Shown here: positions 18,228-26,944 of the stretch, one piece after another
Layout: each line of letters opens with the position of its first letter
Position numbering within the stretch: position 1 is the first letter of the stretch
Assembly (NCBI RefSeq): GCF_016406325.1
Contig: NZ_CP066370.1
Coordinates: 1,612,001-1,676,000 of the forward strand
DNA length: 64,000 nt
Direction of reading: 5' to 3'
DNA from: Shewanella putrefaciens
GTDB lineage: Bacteria > Pseudomonadota > Gammaproteobacteria > Enterobacterales > Shewanellaceae
The notes under the pieces: model-generated
The model's database searches: none
Told to the model about the DNA's origin: nothing
What the model saw: only the letters and a program-made list of their open reading frames with translations
Position numbers and translations under genes: made by a program

Positions 18228-19582
18228 TGAAGAAGTTAATTGCTACAGCTGTATTGGCTGCAAGTTTTTCTTTAACTGCTGGTATGGTGAGTGCTGCTGA
18301 TGCACCTAAGTCCATAGACCAATTATTGCAGCAAGTTAAGGTTGATCGTGCCGCTGAAGGTAAAGTCAACAGCAAACGTGAACAAGAGTTTCAAGCTGAA
18401 CGTGGCGATAAAGCTGCTATGTTGAAGCGTGAAAAAGATGCATTAGCCGCTGAAAAGCAACGTGGAAAAGAGTTAAATCAAGCGTTTTTAGATAACGAGC
18501 GTAAGATCGCTCAATTAGAAGAAGATCTGAAAACAGCTCAAGGTGACTTGGGTGAAATGTTTGGTGTTGTTAAAGGTGAAGCTGGCGATTTTGCGGGTAA
18601 ACTTGTTAGCTCAAATATTAGTGCTCAATATCCAAACCGTGACAAATTTATTGCCGATTTAGGTGCGCGTAAGCAGCTACCAAAAATTGAAGAATTAGAG
18701 CAATTCTGGCAAGAACAGCTATTTGAAATGGCACAATCTGGCAAAGTGGTTAAGTTTGAAGGCTCGGTAACGGGTATTGATGGTAGCGTGAAAAACACGA
18801 CTATTCACCGTATTGGTGCTTATAACTTAACGGCTGATGGTAAATATGTTGTTTACAATCCTGAGTTAGGTTTAATTCAAGAGTTATCTCAGCAACCTGA
18901 AGGTTATCAAGTTAGTGCTGTTGGTAAATGGGAACAAGCAACTGCAGGTACTGCACCGTTCTACATTGACCCAGCCCGCGGCGTGCTGTTAAACATCTTC
19001 ACCAACAAAGCAAGCTTTGAAGACCGTTTAGAAGCGGGTGGTACTATCGGTTACATCATTATTGCTCTGTTAGTTTTAGGTTTGCTGATCTCCATTGAGC
19101 GTCTGGTCACTATGACGATTATTGGTGCTCAAGTTAACAGCCAACGTAAGAACATTGATAATCCTGGTAACAATGCTTTAGGTCGTATCCTCAAAGTGTA
19201 TCAAGAAAACAAAGACGTTGATGTTGAAACGTTAGAGTTGAAACTTGACGAAGCGATCCTGAAAGAAACGCCAGCATTAGAGTCTCGCATTTCTATCATT
19301 AAGGTATTGGCCGCTATCGCGCCTATGATGGGTCTGTTAGGTACTGTAACGGGTATGATTGCAACCTTCCAAAGTATTCAATTGTTTGGTACTGGTGATC
19401 CTAAGCTAATGGCTGGTGGTATCTCTATGGCACTGATCACAACGGTTCAAGGTTTAGTAGCAGCTCTGCCATTGATGTTAATGCATGCAATCGTGGTTGC
19501 ACGTAGTAAATCAATCGTGCAAGTTCTGGAAGAGCAAAGTGCTGGTATTATCGCAGCACATGCTGAGAAGAGGGCTGACTAA
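18227..19582 (+). CDS. ttpC: TtpC-like MotA/TolQ/ExbB proton channel protein
   Basis: This 451-residue protein is a long ExbB relative. It has a signal peptide (about 1-24), a periplasmic coiled-coil region (about 35-110), then a MotA/TolQ/ExbB domain with three membrane segments (about 275-297, 350-380, 392-420), including the conserved APMMGLLGTVTGM stretch. This is the architecture of TtpC, the fourth component needed by TonB2 systems in Vibrio. It overlaps DUF3450 upstream and the short exbB downstream by one base each, indicating tight translational coupling. Confidence 0.88.
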   Translation: MKKLIATAVLAASFSLTAGMVSAADAPKSIDQLLQQVKVDRAAEGKVNSKREQEFQAERGDKAAMLKREKDALAAEKQRGKELNQAFLDNERKIAQLEEDLKTAQGDLGEMFGVVKGEAGDFAGKLVSSNISAQYPNRDKFIADLGARKQLPKIEELEQFWQEQLFEMAQSGKVVKFEGSVTGIDGSVKNTTIHRIGAYNLTADGKYVVYNPELGLIQELSQQPEGYQVSAVGKWEQATAGTAPFYIDPARGVLLNIFTNKASFEDRLEAGGTIGYIIIALLVLGLLISIERLVTMTIIGAQVNSQRKNIDNPGNNALGRILKVYQENKDVDVETLELKLDEAILKETPALESRISIIKVLAAIAPMMGLLGTVTGMIATFQSIQLFGTGDPKLMAGGISMALITTVQGLVAALPLMLMHAIVVARSKSIVQVLEEQSAGIIAAHAEKRAD

Positions 19583-20109
19583 TGATGCTATACCTGATGG
19601 ACATTTGGGATTCCGTCAGGGGCTTCATGGCCTCCGGAGGTGACGTCCTCTGGTTAGTTGCGGCTGTACTGTTCTTAATGTGGGCATTGATGCTTGAGCG
19701 CTATTGGTATCTAAACTGGATATCACCAAAGCAACATAAAGCAATCATCGCTGCATGGAATGCGAGAGAGGAAACGACCTCTTGGTACTCACACCGTATC
19801 CGTGAAGCTTGGATGTCCCAAGCAAAACAAGATTTGAATGCACGTATGCTGATTATAAAAACCTTAGTAGCGATTTGTCCTATGATAGGTTTGTTAGGTA
19901 CTGTAACAGGTATGATTTCAGTGTTCGATGTGATGGCAGTTCAGGGGACGAGTAATGCTCGTTTAATGGCGGCTGGTATTTCAATGGCAACAATGCCCAC
20001 CATGGCGGGGATGGTTGCAGCATTATCGGGAGTATTTTTTAGTACTCGTCTTGATGCAAAAATGAAAATCAGTTTAGAAAAGCTAAAAGACAGCATGCCG
20101 CACCACTAG
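19582..20109 (+). CDS. exbB2: ExbB-type biopolymer transport protein (TonB2 system)
   Basis: This 175-residue inner membrane protein has three hydrophobic segments (about 18-42, 90-115, 125-150) and the family stretch CPMIGLLGTVTGMISVFDVM. With ExbD it forms the proton channel that energises TonB. It lacks the long periplasmic extension of the preceding TtpC-like protein, so the two are distinct members of one complex. Start and stop abut neighbouring genes closely. Confidence 0.92.
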   Translation: MMLYLMDIWDSVRGFMASGGDVLWLVAAVLFLMWALMLERYWYLNWISPKQHKAIIAAWNAREETTSWYSHRIREAWMSQAKQDLNARMLIIKTLVAICPMIGLLGTVTGMISVFDVMAVQGTSNARLMAAGISMATMPTMAGMVAALSGVFFSTRLDAKMKISLEKLKDSMPHH

Positions 20110-20122
20110 AGAGAGATTGAAC

Positions 20123-20527
20123 ATGGCACGTAAAAAGCATTCCAGTGTAGACGAGGAAGCTCAAATTGACATGACACCGATGTTAGACATCGTGTTTATC
20201 ATGCTGATCTTCTTCATTGTGACAACGTCATTCGTGAAACCATCTGGTTTGGACTATAACAAACCTAAAGCTTCACAAGCGACTTCTAAGCCTTCGGCTA
20301 ACATCTTTATTGGCGTCAGTAAAACAGGCGTTATTATGATGGAAAACCGTCAGGTTGATATCGAACGTGTGACCGCAAACGTTGAGCGTATGCTAGCTGA
20401 GGCTCCAGAGGCTGCAGTGCTTATCCAAGCGGATAAAGACACGCAACACGGCTTAGTGGTTAAAGTTCTAGACCAAGTCAAAGCGGCTGGTATAGATAAG
20501 ATTTCGGTTGCTGCGGGGAACGATTAA
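20123..20527 (+). CDS. exbD2: ExbD-type biopolymer transport protein (TonB2 system)
   Basis: This 134-residue protein has a short cytoplasmic N-terminus, one membrane helix (DMTPMLDIVFIMLIFFIV, about 15-35) with the proton-carrying aspartate, and a periplasmic domain. It is the ExbD partner of the adjacent ExbB. The start at ATG 20123, behind GAGAGA, is preferred to an in-frame TTG two codons upstream. The stop TAA is two bases before the tonB start. Confidence 0.92.
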   Translation: MARKKHSSVDEEAQIDMTPMLDIVFIMLIFFIVTTSFVKPSGLDYNKPKASQATSKPSANIFIGVSKTGVIMMENRQVDIERVTANVERMLAEAPEAAVLIQADKDTQHGLVVKVLDQVKAAGIDKISVAAGND

Positions 20528-20528
20528 T

Positions 20529-21149
20529 ATGCTAAGAGCACTAGTATCAATCATTATTGGTGCTGCTGTGACTTTTGGTCTGTTCGCTTTTATGGCGTTC
20601 TTGGTCGGTGGTGGGGCGCAGCGCGCTGAAACATCGGCCGAGACCCCTGTAATTGAAATCACGATGGATAGACAGGATTCAAAAGCACAGAATAAGCCAC
20701 GAGTGGTGCCTAAACCGCCACCACCACCAGAGCAGCCACAGAAGCCTGATACTACACCTCCGGATACTTCTTCCAATATTGATACTTCAATGTCATTCAA
20801 TATGGGCGGAGTTGAAGCAGGTGGTCCAAGTACTGGTTTTAAATTAGGTAATATGATGACTCGTGATGGCGATGCAACACCTATCGTACGCATCGAGCCA
20901 CAATACCCTATTGCAGCAGCACGTGATGGCAAAGAAGGTTGGGTACAATTGCGTTTTACCATTAACGAGTTAGGCGGTGTAGATGACGTTGAAGTTATCC
21001 AAGCCGAACCTAAGCGTTTATTCGATAAAGAAGCAATTCGTGCACTTAAAAAGTGGAAATATAAGCCAAAGATAGTTGATGGCAAACCACTTAAGCAACC
21101 GGGTATGACAGTCCAACTTGACTTCACTTTAGATAAAGGAGGCAACTAA
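20529..21149 (+). CDS. tonB2: TonB-type energy transduction protein (TonB2)
   Basis: This 206-residue protein has an N-terminal membrane anchor (about 3-28), a proline-rich periplasmic stretch containing PKPPPPPEQPQKP, and a C-terminal TonB domain (about 120-205) with EPQYP near its start and ALKKWKYKP. It spans the periplasm to contact TonB boxes of outer membrane receptors. It is short, like other TonB2 proteins. ATG 20529 follows the exbD stop by one base; the seven-codon earlier start would lie inside exbD. Confidence 0.92.
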   Translation: MLRALVSIIIGAAVTFGLFAFMAFLVGGGAQRAETSAETPVIEITMDRQDSKAQNKPRVVPKPPPPPEQPQKPDTTPPDTSSNIDTSMSFNMGGVEAGGPSTGFKLGNMMTRDGDATPIVRIEPQYPIAAARDGKEGWVQLRFTINELGGVDDVEVIQAEPKRLFDKEAIRALKKWKYKPKIVDGKPLKQPGMTVQLDFTLDKGGN

Positions 21150-21151
21150 TA

Positions 21152-22396
21152 ATGCGTAATGCTAATAAAATCGCAGCCCTATTATTGCTCTCTTTATTTG
21201 GCAGTACAGTTTCATCAGCAATTGCTGCTGAAAAGTGTGAAATTGATAGCCGCCAATCTAAAGCCGTAGGTGAAAGTGCTGCAAAAAAGGTTCAGAAATC
21301 TTTTGAAGCTTATACTAATGGTCAGCTTGATGAGGCTATTTCTATATTGCTTGAAGCAAATGCTAAGAATGATTTCGATAAAGCGTATGTTGCACGTATG
21401 CTAGGTAACTTTTATGCCGAAAAAGGCAAAATGGATACTGCGATCAAATACCTAAAGCAAGCTGTAGAAGCGGATATTTTAGGTGGAACGGATCACGCTG
21501 CAACATTACGTCTCTATGCTGATTTATTGTTACAAGAGAAGAAGTTTAAGGAAGCTATTCCTTATTACTACAAGTGGATGGAATTCACCTGTAAAACTGA
21601 CGCTCAAATGTATCGCCGTATTGGTATTGCACATACAGAGCTAAAACAGTGGGATAAAGTGATTGAAGTGGCCGACAAAGGCATTTCTCTTGCTTCATCT
21701 CCTGATAAAGGTTTGTATCAGATGAAGCTAACGTCTTACTTCAATCAGAAGAAGTATAAGCAAGCCGTTGGCGTGTTAGAAACCATGGTGCCTTTATTTC
21801 CAGAAGATGGCAGATTATGGGTTCAATTAGCACAGTTTTATCTGATGGTAGAGGATTACGATAAATCACTTGCGACTTACGATTTAGCCTACAGAAATGG
21901 TTTCTTAGCAGATAGTGCGAGTAATATTACTCGTTTAGCGCAACTGATGGCACAGAAAGGTGCTCCATATCAGGCTGCTAAAATCTATCATAAGCACATT
22001 AAGTCTGGTTTGATCGCGCAAGAAGCTAAATCTTTTGAGATTTTGGCTGGTTTCTACCAAAACGCAAAAGAGTTTAAGGAGGCCGCTGAGTTCTATGGTA
22101 AGGCTGCGGCTATCAGCAATGATGGTAAGCTTTACTTAAAACAAGGTCGTCTACTGAGCTTAGATGGAAATTATACTGCTGCGATACCTGTCCTTGAAAA
22201 GGCAATATCGCTAGGTATTGATCATCCAGGTGAGGCAAACTTTGAATTGGCATTAGCTCATTTAAGTTTGAAGCAATATAAGTCTGCTTATAACCGTGCA
22301 CAATTGGCGGCAAAAGATAAGAAGACTGAAAAGAGTGCAAATAGCTATATCTCTTATATTAAAGAGAAAGCTCGTATGCATAATGTTGCGCTTTAA
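21152..22396 (+). CDS. Tetratricopeptide repeat protein of the TonB2 cluster
   Basis: This 414-residue exported protein has a signal peptide (about 1-24, ending AIAAEK), then helical TPR-like repeats over most of its length, for example around 80-110 (YVARMLGNFYAEKGKMDTAI) and 220-250. It begins two bases after tonB and ends at a strong terminator, so it is the last gene of the cluster. A periplasmic scaffold role for the TonB2 complex is an inference from its fixed position in Shewanella-type loci. Confidence 0.85.
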   Translation: MRNANKIAALLLLSLFGSTVSSAIAAEKCEIDSRQSKAVGESAAKKVQKSFEAYTNGQLDEAISILLEANAKNDFDKAYVARMLGNFYAEKGKMDTAIKYLKQAVEADILGGTDHAATLRLYADLLLQEKKFKEAIPYYYKWMEFTCKTDAQMYRRIGIAHTELKQWDKVIEVADKGISLASSPDKGLYQMKLTSYFNQKKYKQAVGVLETMVPLFPEDGRLWVQLAQFYLMVEDYDKSLATYDLAYRNGFLADSASNITRLAQLMAQKGAPYQAAKIYHKHIKSGLIAQEAKSFEILAGFYQNAKEFKEAAEFYGKAAAISNDGKLYLKQGRLLSLDGNYTAAIPVLEKAISLGIDHPGEANFELALAHLSLKQYKSAYNRAQLAAKDKKTEKSANSYISYIKEKARMHNVAL

Positions 22397-22421
22397 CTTA
22401 TTGTTTTATAGTCATTAGAAT

Positions 22422-22449
22422 AAAGCCCCTACTAAGGGGCTTTTTCTTT
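22422..22449 (+). terminator. Bidirectional terminator, TonB2 cluster and GGDEF-like gene
   Basis: AAAGCCCCT pairs with AGGGGCTTT around ACTA and is followed by TTTTTCTTT. On the minus strand the same stem ends in TTTATT, 20 bp after the stop of the convergent GGDEF-like gene, so it may serve both. Confidence 0.85.
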
Positions 22450-22463
22450 AAGGCGAGCCTATA

Positions 22464-22973
22464 TTACTGTAGGCGAATCAATGCTTGAGATTGTAGCTGC
22501 TCCTTTTCAAGCTCTTGAGATAATTTAGATACACTCGCAAATAAAACGTCAACTTTTTGCTTTTGTGTTGGCGTACAAATACATGCAGCAAGTTTATAAT
22601 CGATTTTTAACTTATGATTTTTACCAAATTCTTGATTAAATTTGCGTATATGTTGATCAATACGCTCTAAAACAACTTCAGTACCTTCTTCATCAATATT
22701 AAATAAGCCTAAGGCAAAATGATTATGATCGAGCCTTGCAATCATATCTGTTGCCCTAAGTAAGGCTTCTTGGACTTGTTTGGTGAAGAATTCGAGTAAA
22801 TGGGGTTGTTTGACGGTTTCATGAATGTGAGGGCACAGATACAATAGTGCCAAGCTTTGGTGCTCTCTCATATGTCGATGCCATTCACGGTTAAACACCT
22901 CCATGAAATAGGTTTGGTTGTAGACCCCCGTTTCTGGATCTCGAAACCCCGAATTGTGAAATGAGTAGATCAT
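22464..22973 (-). CDS. Degenerate GGDEF-domain protein
   Basis: This 169-residue protein has the start of a GGDEF domain (RDPETGVYNQTYF, like the usual DxLTGLxNR) and its following helix and strand. Where the active site GG(D/E)EF belongs, it reads RLDHNHFALGL, so the two glycines and the acidic pair are gone. It is therefore unlikely to make cyclic di-GMP and may bind a nucleotide, RNA or protein partner instead. No other domain is attached. It stands alone between the TonB2 cluster and a divergent lipoprotein gene. Confidence 0.75.
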   Translation of the reverse strand: MIYSFHNSGFRDPETGVYNQTYFMEVFNREWHRHMREHQSLALLYLCPHIHETVKQPHLLEFFTKQVQEALLRATDMIARLDHNHFALGLFNIDEEGTEVVLERIDQHIRKFNQEFGKNHKLKIDYKLAACICTPTQKQKVDVLFASVSKLSQELEKEQLQSQALIRLQ

Positions 22974-23052
22974 AGGTTAACTCCGTTAGCAGGCCTTTAA
23001 CTAAGTATAGAAACTGTTTGGCTATCACAGACCCAAAAGGAAGAATATAAAA

Positions 23053-24882
23053 ATGAAATTGAGTTTACTGGCTGGAACATTGGCGTTGATGTTGGCGCTA
23101 CAAGGTTGTTCAAAACCTGAGGCTAATCTGTCCCAAGAAAGTCGCTCGGCTAAGGCGAACACCGCACAGAGTGATAGGCAAACCGCCGAACAAGAGTATT
23201 TGGCGCTGGTAGATACTTATTTTAATGATTATCTAAAGCTTGAACCTATTTATGCGACTTTTGTCGGTGTAAACGACTATAACGCTGAATTTGGTGGTGA
23301 TTTGAGCGAAGAGTATCTCAAGGCTCGCCATGATCTAAATACTCGATATTTAGCGAAGGTTAAGGCGATTGATGTTCAGTTGTTACCAGCGGATCTCCAG
23401 CTCAGTTATGCCTTATTTGTGTATGATCGTGAGATGGCACTTGTAGATGAAACCTTCCCGTCTCGCTTTATGCCGATAAGTCAGTTCTACAGTACTGTGA
23501 TTACTATGGTTCAGCTCGGTAGTGGTGAAAGCGCTCAACCTTTTAACACAGTTCAAGATTATCGTAATTGGGAGCAGAGAGTTGATGGTTTTATTACGTG
23601 GCTCCAACTTGCTCAAAATCGTATGAATGAAGGGATTGAAAGTAAAGTTGTACTGCCGCGAGTGTTGGTTGAACGCATCATTCCGCAGTTAGACACTATG
23701 CTCGCAACAGATGTTACTCAAAGTATTTTTTACTCACCTATTCAGCATTTTCCTGAACATTTTTCTGAACAGGACAAAATCGCATTAACCAACAGTTACC
23801 AAGCGATGATAGGCGAGCGATTAGTACCGGCGTTGACTGGGCTACGGGATTACTTTAAGCAAACCTATTTACCTAAATCACGAGCAACAGATGGTTGGTC
23901 AGGTTTGCCTAATGGAAAGGCTTGGTATCAACAGCTCGCCAACGCTCACACAACAACTACCATGCCTGTTGATGAAATTCATCAAATTGGTTTAAGTGAA
24001 GTAGCACGAATTTTATCTGAGATGGATAAGGTACGTGAACAGGTCGGTTTTAAGGGCGATTTGAAGGCGTTTTTTGCGTCTTTATCTTCAGAGCTGCAGT
24101 ATTTCTATAGCGATCGCCAAGGCTTGATTGATGGCTATATGGTACTGAAAGATAAAATCAATCAGGTTTTGCCTAACTATTTTAATGTGATGCCAAAGGC
24201 TGATTATGTTGTTAAGCCAGTAGAAAGTTTTAGAGAGCAATCTGCAGCGGGAGCTTCTTATGAATCTCCTGCTGTTGATGGCAGTCGCCCCGGCGTGTTT
24301 TACATCAATACCTATAACCTAAAGGCACAGCCTAAGTGGGGGATGACGACGCTATCTTTGCATGAGGCAGCTCCTGGGCATCACTTCCAAATTGCGATTA
24401 AACAAGAGTTAACAGGCGTGCCTGAGTTCCAGCGTTTCAGTGGTTATACCGCTTTTGAAGAGGGTTGGGCACTTTATGCTGAATATCTTGGTATTGAAAT
24501 GGGCCTTTTTAATGATCCTTATCAGTACTTTGGCAAGTTATCCGATGAGATGCTCCGCGCAATGCGTTTAGTCGTTGATACAGGTTTGCACGCTAAGGGC
24601 TGGAGTCGTGAGCAAGCTATCCAATATATGAAGGATAATTCGCCAATGGCAGAGTCTGATATTGTTGCCGAAGTTGAGCGTTATATGGCAATACCTGGTC
24701 AAGCTTTATCTTATAAAGTCGGGCAGTTAAAGATTTTAGCGCTACGTGATAGAGCCCAGAAAGCCTTAGGAGATAAATTTGATTTAAAAGCTTTTCACGA
24801 TCAGATCCTGACATCCGGTTCATTGCCTATGGCGGTTATGGAACAAAAGATTGACCGTTGGATTGCAGCTTATCAAGCCTAA
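23053..24882 (+). CDS. DUF885 family lipoprotein, putative metallopeptidase
   Basis: This 609-residue protein has a lipoprotein signal (lipobox LQGC, Cys about residue 19) and a DUF885 domain filling the rest. A histidine/glutamate motif, LHEAAPGHHFQ (about 436-446), followed by AFEEGWALYAEYLG, resembles a zinc-peptidase (gluzincin-like) site. The family is predicted to hydrolyse peptides, but substrates are mostly unknown. It is monocistronic, probably anchored in the outer membrane or periplasmic face. Confidence 0.85.
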   Translation: MKLSLLAGTLALMLALQGCSKPEANLSQESRSAKANTAQSDRQTAEQEYLALVDTYFNDYLKLEPIYATFVGVNDYNAEFGGDLSEEYLKARHDLNTRYLAKVKAIDVQLLPADLQLSYALFVYDREMALVDETFPSRFMPISQFYSTVITMVQLGSGESAQPFNTVQDYRNWEQRVDGFITWLQLAQNRMNEGIESKVVLPRVLVERIIPQLDTMLATDVTQSIFYSPIQHFPEHFSEQDKIALTNSYQAMIGERLVPALTGLRDYFKQTYLPKSRATDGWSGLPNGKAWYQQLANAHTTTTMPVDEIHQIGLSEVARILSEMDKVREQVGFKGDLKAFFASLSSELQYFYSDRQGLIDGYMVLKDKINQVLPNYFNVMPKADYVVKPVESFREQSAAGASYESPAVDGSRPGVFYINTYNLKAQPKWGMTTLSLHEAAPGHHFQIAIKQELTGVPEFQRFSGYTAFEEGWALYAEYLGIEMGLFNDPYQYFGKLSDEMLRAMRLVVDTGLHAKGWSREQAIQYMKDNSPMAESDIVAEVERYMAIPGQALSYKVGQLKILALRDRAQKALGDKFDLKAFHDQILTSGSLPMAVMEQKIDRWIAAYQA

Positions 24883-24895
24883 GTCGTTTATATCG

Positions 24896-24928
24896 CCACC
24901 ATTTATATCGAGATAAAATAAATGGTGG
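24896..24928 (+). terminator. Hairpin after the DUF885 gene
   Basis: An 11-bp stem, CCACCATTTAT with ATAAATGGTGG, lies 13 bp after the stop. A T6 run follows about 12 bases beyond the stem, so its efficiency as a terminator is uncertain. Confidence 0.45.
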
Positions 24929-25060
24929 TATCTATAGCGCTTTTTTATTCAACAGAATGTTTTTATACTGAACATTCAAAATCTGTTCTAAGTAGACTAA
25001 AGAACAGGAACTACATGATATTTGGGGCAAATGTCTCAGGATAGTCGAAGGAGTTTTATT

Positions 25061-25339
25061 ATGGTTCAGGCAACAGCAAGACATTTGTTAGTCAGTAGTG
25101 AAGAGCAGTGCCAAGCATTGAAACAACAAATTATTGATGGCGCGGATTTTGCTCAAATTGCTCGTGCACATTCATCTTGTCCATCGGGGGCGCAAGGTGG
25201 TGAATTAGGTTCATTTGGGCCCGGAATGATGGTTAGGGAGTTTGATGAAGTGGTATTTAGTGCACCATTAAATGAAGTACAAGGCCCGGTAAAAACCCAA
25301 TTTGGCTATCATTTACTTGAAGTTACCAGTCGCAGCTAA
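25061..25339 (+). CDS. ppiC: Peptidyl-prolyl cis-trans isomerase, parvulin type
   Basis: This 92-residue single-domain parvulin matches PpiC of E. coli (93 residues) in size. Motifs include ARHLLVSS at the N-terminus, FAQIARAHSSCPSGAQGGELG, and FGYHLLEV near the end. It speeds proline isomerisation in the cytoplasm. Start at ATG 25061 is set by the AAGGAG seven bases upstream; an earlier in-frame ATG would leave the SD inside the gene. It is followed by a terminator. Confidence 0.93.
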   Translation: MVQATARHLLVSSEEQCQALKQQIIDGADFAQIARAHSSCPSGAQGGELGSFGPGMMVREFDEVVFSAPLNEVQGPVKTQFGYHLLEVTSRS

Positions 25340-25356
25340 GGGTTATGATCTGTATT

Positions 25357-25387
25357 AAACGGCAGCGTATGTTGCCGTTTTTGTTTT
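25357..25387 (+). terminator. Terminator after ppiC
   Basis: AAACGGCA pairs with TGCCGTTT across an eight-base loop and runs into TTTGTTTTTG. Confidence 0.8.
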
Positions 25388-25406
25388 TGGTAAAAATGGA
25401 GTTTTT

Positions 25407-25943
25407 ATGCTGGCGCTATATACCGATAGATTGAAACTCAGGAGTTTGAGAGACAGTGATTGGGAGCATTTTTATGCGCTGCACAGTGATCCTGACATTA
25501 ATCTTTATGTCCGTAGCCCTGAACCTGAAGATGTGATCCGCAATAAATTTATTCAGCGCGCGGATACCTGGTTTTATGGTTCAGGGGAGTGGCTTACTCT
25601 TGTGATTGAAACTGTGAATACAGGTCAATTTGTCGGTCTAACGGGACTGTATTGCCAAAGCATAGAAGAGCAACGTGCAGAAGTTGGTTATCTGCTTGCA
25701 AAGCAAAGCCACGGAAAAGGCTATGCAACAGAGAGTTTAAAAGCCGTAATCGATTGGGCTTGCTTAAGCTTTAATGTGCATAAGTTTATTGCTCATTGTG
25801 CCAAAGACAACAAAGCATCAGCTCGCGTGCTTGAAAAATGTGGGTTTCAACTTGAGGGTTTATTAAGGCAGCATGTTAAAATTGGCGATCATTGGATTGA
25901 TGATTGTGCTTATGGTCTACTTTCGGATGAAAGGCAAAGATAA
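25407..25943 (+). CDS. GNAT family N-acetyltransferase (RimJ/RimL-like)
   Basis: This 178-residue GNAT protein has the acetyl-CoA loop region VGYLLAKQSHGKGYATESL (about 91-109) and the C-terminal NKASARVLEKCGFQLEGLLRQ typical of the RimJ/RimL/SpeG-like acetyltransferase_3 group. The acceptor could be a protein N-terminus, polyamine or drug and cannot be read here. It lies downstream of the ppiC terminator with its own SD-like GGAG. Confidence 0.85.
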   Translation: MLALYTDRLKLRSLRDSDWEHFYALHSDPDINLYVRSPEPEDVIRNKFIQRADTWFYGSGEWLTLVIETVNTGQFVGLTGLYCQSIEEQRAEVGYLLAKQSHGKGYATESLKAVIDWACLSFNVHKFIAHCAKDNKASARVLEKCGFQLEGLLRQHVKIGDHWIDDCAYGLLSDERQR

Positions 25944-26106
25944 ACAAGCTACTTCAAACCCTCGGTCGTTTCAGCGATGATGAATATAACTTAATGGGTT
26001 ACAGGCCCATCCAGCCTAAAGTGCGTTAAATTCCCTGTGATTCCTGCCTCTTCCAGTTATTTGGGTATATAATGCGGCAGGTTTATTTTTAGAAGGCGTG
26101 TTATCA

Positions 26107-26337
26107 GTGGCACAAATTAATCAATTAGCTTTGCATTCTGGTGAAGATTTTATTGAATTGTACAAAGTATTAAAAGTTCAAGGTATGACAAATGCGGGCG
26201 GTGAAGCTAAGCATTTTATCGATGCAGGTCAAGTCACTGTTAATGGTGAAATTGAAACTCGTAAGCGTAAAAAAATCATCGCTGGCGATATGGTCAGTTT
26301 TAACGGTGTAACCGTCCAAATCATTGCGGCAGAATAA
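26107..26337 (+). CDS. S4-domain RNA-binding protein (YbcJ-like)
   Basis: This roughly 76-residue protein consists of one S4 domain, with GGEAKHFIDAGQVTVNGEIETRKRKKI closely resembling E. coli YbcJ. It probably binds structured RNA, perhaps ribosomal. Translation likely starts at GTG 26107, ten bases after AGAAGG; a GTG at 26098 is too close to that SD. It is 22 bp upstream of rraB and probably co-transcribed. A TATAAT-like -10 lies near 26068. Confidence 0.85.
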   Translation: MAQINQLALHSGEDFIELYKVLKVQGMTNAGGEAKHFIDAGQVTVNGEIETRKRKKIIAGDMVSFNGVTVQIIAAE

Positions 26338-26359
26338 GCCTGAAACAGTGGAGTAAGAT

Positions 26360-26749
26360 ATGCAATTTCCAGATGATGACAATGGTAAAATGCTGGCCGC
26401 AATGGCTGAAGCGGGAATCGATTTAACTAAGGCTTTGGATGTTGATTTCTTCTTAGTTTTTGAAGATCAACGTGATGCAGAATCAGCACTTGAAGAGTTG
26501 GCTAATTCTGATTTAGACGGCGAGCTGGAGCTTAACTTAAATGATGAGTTAGGTAAGTGGGAAATTATTGTGTGTATCAACATGATACCTGACTACGATA
26601 CGCTGGTTGAGCAAGAAACGATGCTGAACGAATTTGCCGCAGAGTTTGGTGGTATGACAGATGGTTGGGGCGTGATGCAACACCAAGATGGTGACGATGA
26701 GTTTATGGACGATGATGACCACGTCCATGGTGAACATTGTCATCACTAG
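26360..26749 (+). CDS. rraB: Ribonuclease E inhibitor RraB
   Basis: This 129-residue acidic protein fits RraB: the FPDDDNGKMLAAMAEAG start, a central DVDFFLVFEDQRDAESAL segment, the GGMTDGWGVM motif, and a His/Asp-rich tail. RraB binds RNase E and modulates mRNA turnover. The gene follows the S4 gene closely and is followed by a terminator. Confidence 0.92.
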   Translation: MQFPDDDNGKMLAAMAEAGIDLTKALDVDFFLVFEDQRDAESALEELANSDLDGELELNLNDELGKWEIIVCINMIPDYDTLVEQETMLNEFAAEFGGMTDGWGVMQHQDGDDEFMDDDDHVHGEHCHH

Positions 26750-26781
26750 TTTTAACTAAGTTTACTTACTGTATTTATTAT

Positions 26782-26809
26782 AAAAACCACCGTCATGGTG
26801 GTTTTTTTG
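26782..26809 (+). terminator. Terminator after rraB
   Basis: A perfect 10-bp stem AAAAACCACC/GGTGGTTTTT with a five-base loop ends in T7. Confidence 0.88.
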
Positions 26810-26944
26810 TTCGTCTATCCTAATCCGGTTTATTTTCTCCCTTTGTGTCTAGACGGATTTTATTATGCTTAAAATGCTGCACTCGCAAAGTGAGTAACTA
26901 GGTGTCGCAATTGCAAAATGAGTGGTATAAATCGAGTCGCAGAA

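Noticed and set aside
20468-21145. A 225-codon antisense frame opposite exbD and tonB
   Set aside because: It mirrors conserved coding sequence of recognised genes; composition is shadow-like.
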